A stretch of 64,000 nucleotides of DNA from an uncultured Aquimarina sp. GTDB lineage: Bacteria > Bacteroidota > Bacteroidia > Flavobacteriales > Flavobacteriaceae. Shown here in pieces: positions 62,774 to 64,000 of this stretch; within the stretch, counting starts at the first letter, position 1, and each line of letters starts with the position of its first letter. A program made the position numbers and the translations under genes. The notes under the pieces were generated by a model. It had not been told where the DNA came from, made no database searches, and saw nothing but the letters and a program-made list of their open reading frames with translations. The stretch is taken from positions 62,001 to 126,000 of the forward strand of contig CANNFM010000002.1 of assembly GCA_947503835.1 (NCBI GenBank), read 5' to 3'.

Positions 62774-64000
62774 ATGCGATCTCGATATTGTACATTTCTT
62801 TATATACTCCTATTAAGTGTCCAAAACTTAGGGCATTGCCAAGGTATAATAGAATCAATAGAAACACACTATAAAAAATTAGAAGTTTCTGATATTGAGT
62901 ATAACTGCAAGGTTGAAAAAATAAACCAACTACTCGAAACCAAAGAAGCAGGTATTGATTCTCTACAGCTAGGAAATTTATACAGTGAGTTTAGTAAACT
63001 TAACTTCAGACATAAAGACTATGACAATGCTATTCAGAACGTTCAAAAGGCATTACATATTCAAACAAGATTTATAGATTCTATTCCCTCAATTGTCAAT
63101 AAAAATTATAATAACCTTGCTCTGTTTTATCTGCATTCTGGAAATGAAACTAGGGCATTAGAGACGTTTAAAACCCTTGTTAAACAATCTCATAAGGACA
63201 GATATGTCATTAATGCCTATGCGATACGGTTGACAGATATATATATAAATCGGGGCGATTATTATAAAGCCATTGATTATCTTCAGGAAGCAGAGAACAC
63301 CATTATAAAAGCAAATGATCCAATCCTTACTAGAAAACTACATCTTATATACGTTAATTTTTATAGAGTGTATTCCTTAACTATGAAAAAGGGCCATTAT
63401 ACAAAAGCATTAGATTATCTAAAAAAAACTGAGGATGCCATCGCCCATTTATCTCCTAAAAAACAATTAGAATTTAAGATTATTATCTATGCTGGGTACG
63501 GTTATATTTATAATCGACTAGAACAATATGATAAAGCGATAGGTAATCATAAGAAAGCTTTAGAATTAGGTCTAAAAGCCAAAAAGATAAACAATGCTGA
63601 TATTGCTAAATCCTATAATTCTTTGGGTATCTCCTTTGCCAGAATGAATAAGCCGGATCTAGCATACGAGCATTATACCAAGGCCTTGCAATATGATTCT
63701 CTTAGAAGTGCGGTCTATAATAATTTGGGAGATTATTATATAGCTAAACAACATTATAAAGAAGCGCTTATAAATTATCAAAAAGCCATACGTTATAAAA
63801 TTAAAAGTTTTGAAAATATTGAATTTTCAGCACTTCCCTCTCTTGAAAAATTAGCACACTCGGATCTTAAAGTAAATTTGGTAAATAATCTAAAAGATAA
63901 AGCAAATGGATGGTTTGCATTTTTCTCAAAAACTAAAAACAAAGAATATTTGCATCATGCCTTGAAGACCGTTGAACTTGCGGACCAGTTAATCGATATT
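62774..64000 (+). CDS. exported TPR protein, probably of the TPR-CHAT kind, cut by window end
   Basis: 409 codons are visible, no stop before the window ends. Signal peptide about 1-23 (YILLLSVQNLGHCQG). The rest is repeated helix pairs of TPR type: HKDYDNAIQNVQKALHIQ, NNLALFYLHSGNETRALETF, YNRLEQYDKAIGNHKKALEL, YNSLGISFARMNKPDLAYEHY, YNNLGDYYIAKQHYKEALINY. The block NLKDKANGWFAFFSKTKN then LHHALKTVELADQLID looks like the hinge that precedes the CHAT caspase-like domain in Bacteroidota proteins; the CHAT part itself would be past the window. It may be co-expressed with the subtilase upstream. Confidence 0.75.
   Translation, partial: MRSRYCTFLYILLLSVQNLGHCQGIIESIETHYKKLEVSDIEYNCKVEKINQLLETKEAGIDSLQLGNLYSEFSKLNFRHKDYDNAIQNVQKALHIQTRFIDSIPSIVNKNYNNLALFYLHSGNETRALETFKTLVKQSHKDRYVINAYAIRLTDIYINRGDYYKAIDYLQEAENTIIKANDPILTRKLHLIYVNFYRVYSLTMKKGHYTKALDYLKKTEDAIAHLSPKKQLEFKIIIYAGYGYIYNRLEQYDKAIGNHKKALELGLKAKKINNADIAKSYNSLGISFARMNKPDLAYEHYTKALQYDSLRSAVYNNLGDYYIAKQHYKEALINYQKAIRYKIKSFENIEFSALPSLEKLAHSDLKVNLVNNLKDKANGWFAFFSKTKNKEYLHHALKTVELADQLIDI

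Noticed and set aside
1..64000. tRNA, rRNA, CRISPR arrays, insertion sequences, prophage genes
   Set aside because: By eye I found no tRNA cloverleaf end, no regularly spaced repeats, and no transposase or phage motif. xerD is a housekeeping recombinase, not a mobile-element integrase, as judged by its length and chromosomal neighbours.

Overview
The window reads as chromosome from a marine, AT-rich member of the Bacteroidota, most likely a flavobacterium of the Aquimarina/Kordia kind. The signs are a SusC/SusD pair under a FecI/FecR-type sigma/anti-sigma switch, a secreted carboxypeptidase with a type IX secretion tail, many short lipoproteins with a Cys followed by Ser/Asn/Asp residues, PorT-like outer-membrane barrels, almost no Shine-Dalgarno sequences, and several promoters that fit the Bacteroidota -7 box TAnnTTTG. 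I saw no rRNA, tRNA, CRISPR array, insertion sequence or prophage. Coding density is high and most genes are ordinary chromosomal ones.

Layout. 1-7.8 kb: FAD oxidoreductase, small exported proteins, a mini HTH regulator, a 1082-residue M14 carboxypeptidase, and a lipoprotein with four tandem 42-residue repeats followed by an unlisted-size 34-codon membrane ORF. 7.8-13.3 kb: SDR, a Tat-exported HisC-like aminotransferase, and a membrane AraC regulator divergent from an ExaC/AldB-type aldehyde dehydrogenase with its DUF779 partner. 13.3-20.3 kb: Dph6-like ATPase, aroQ, two PorT-like barrels, xerD, an exported protein resembling polymorphic-toxin type 23 overlapped by a leucine-rich-repeat lipoprotein, and nnr. 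20.5-25.8 kb: threonine operon (leader peptide, thrA, thrB, a Rid protein, thrC). 25.8-30.6 kb: a degenerate M28 peptidase, a lipoprotein, and a three-gene cassette of GshB-like ATP-grasp ligase, N-formylglutamate amidohydrolase-like enzyme and QEGLA/DUF1704 metalloprotease. 30.6-43.1 kb: M20 and S9 peptidases, then an IPT lipoprotein, SusD, SusC, FecR and FecI, all on the minus strand. 43.1-53.2 kb: gcvT, a sugar-epimerase-like protein, DCC protein, two paralogous micro membrane proteins, a DUF4139 protein carrying a SusC-type N-terminal module, and a PLP decarboxylase with LysR and DAACS transporter. 53.3-59.6 kb: aroC, gluconate permease, a gluconokinase/6-phosphogluconate dehydrogenase fusion, an LpxH-like phosphoesterase and miaE. 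59.6-64 kb: an ECF sigma factor with a membrane TPR anti-sigma candidate, divergent from a subtilase lipoprotein and an exported TPR protein cut by the window edge.

Most interesting. (1) The right-end group (ECF sigma, TPR anti-sigma, S8 lipoprotein, exported TPR protein probably of the CHAT kind) looks like an envelope proteolytic signalling module. (2) The ATP-grasp/amidohydrolase/QEGLA cassette looks like a system that builds and trims an unknown peptide or amide. (3) A Thr/Ile-rich 36-codon leader ahead of thrA, right behind a good promoter, suggests attenuation of the threonine operon. All functional readings are inference from sequence; no search or structure prediction could be run.
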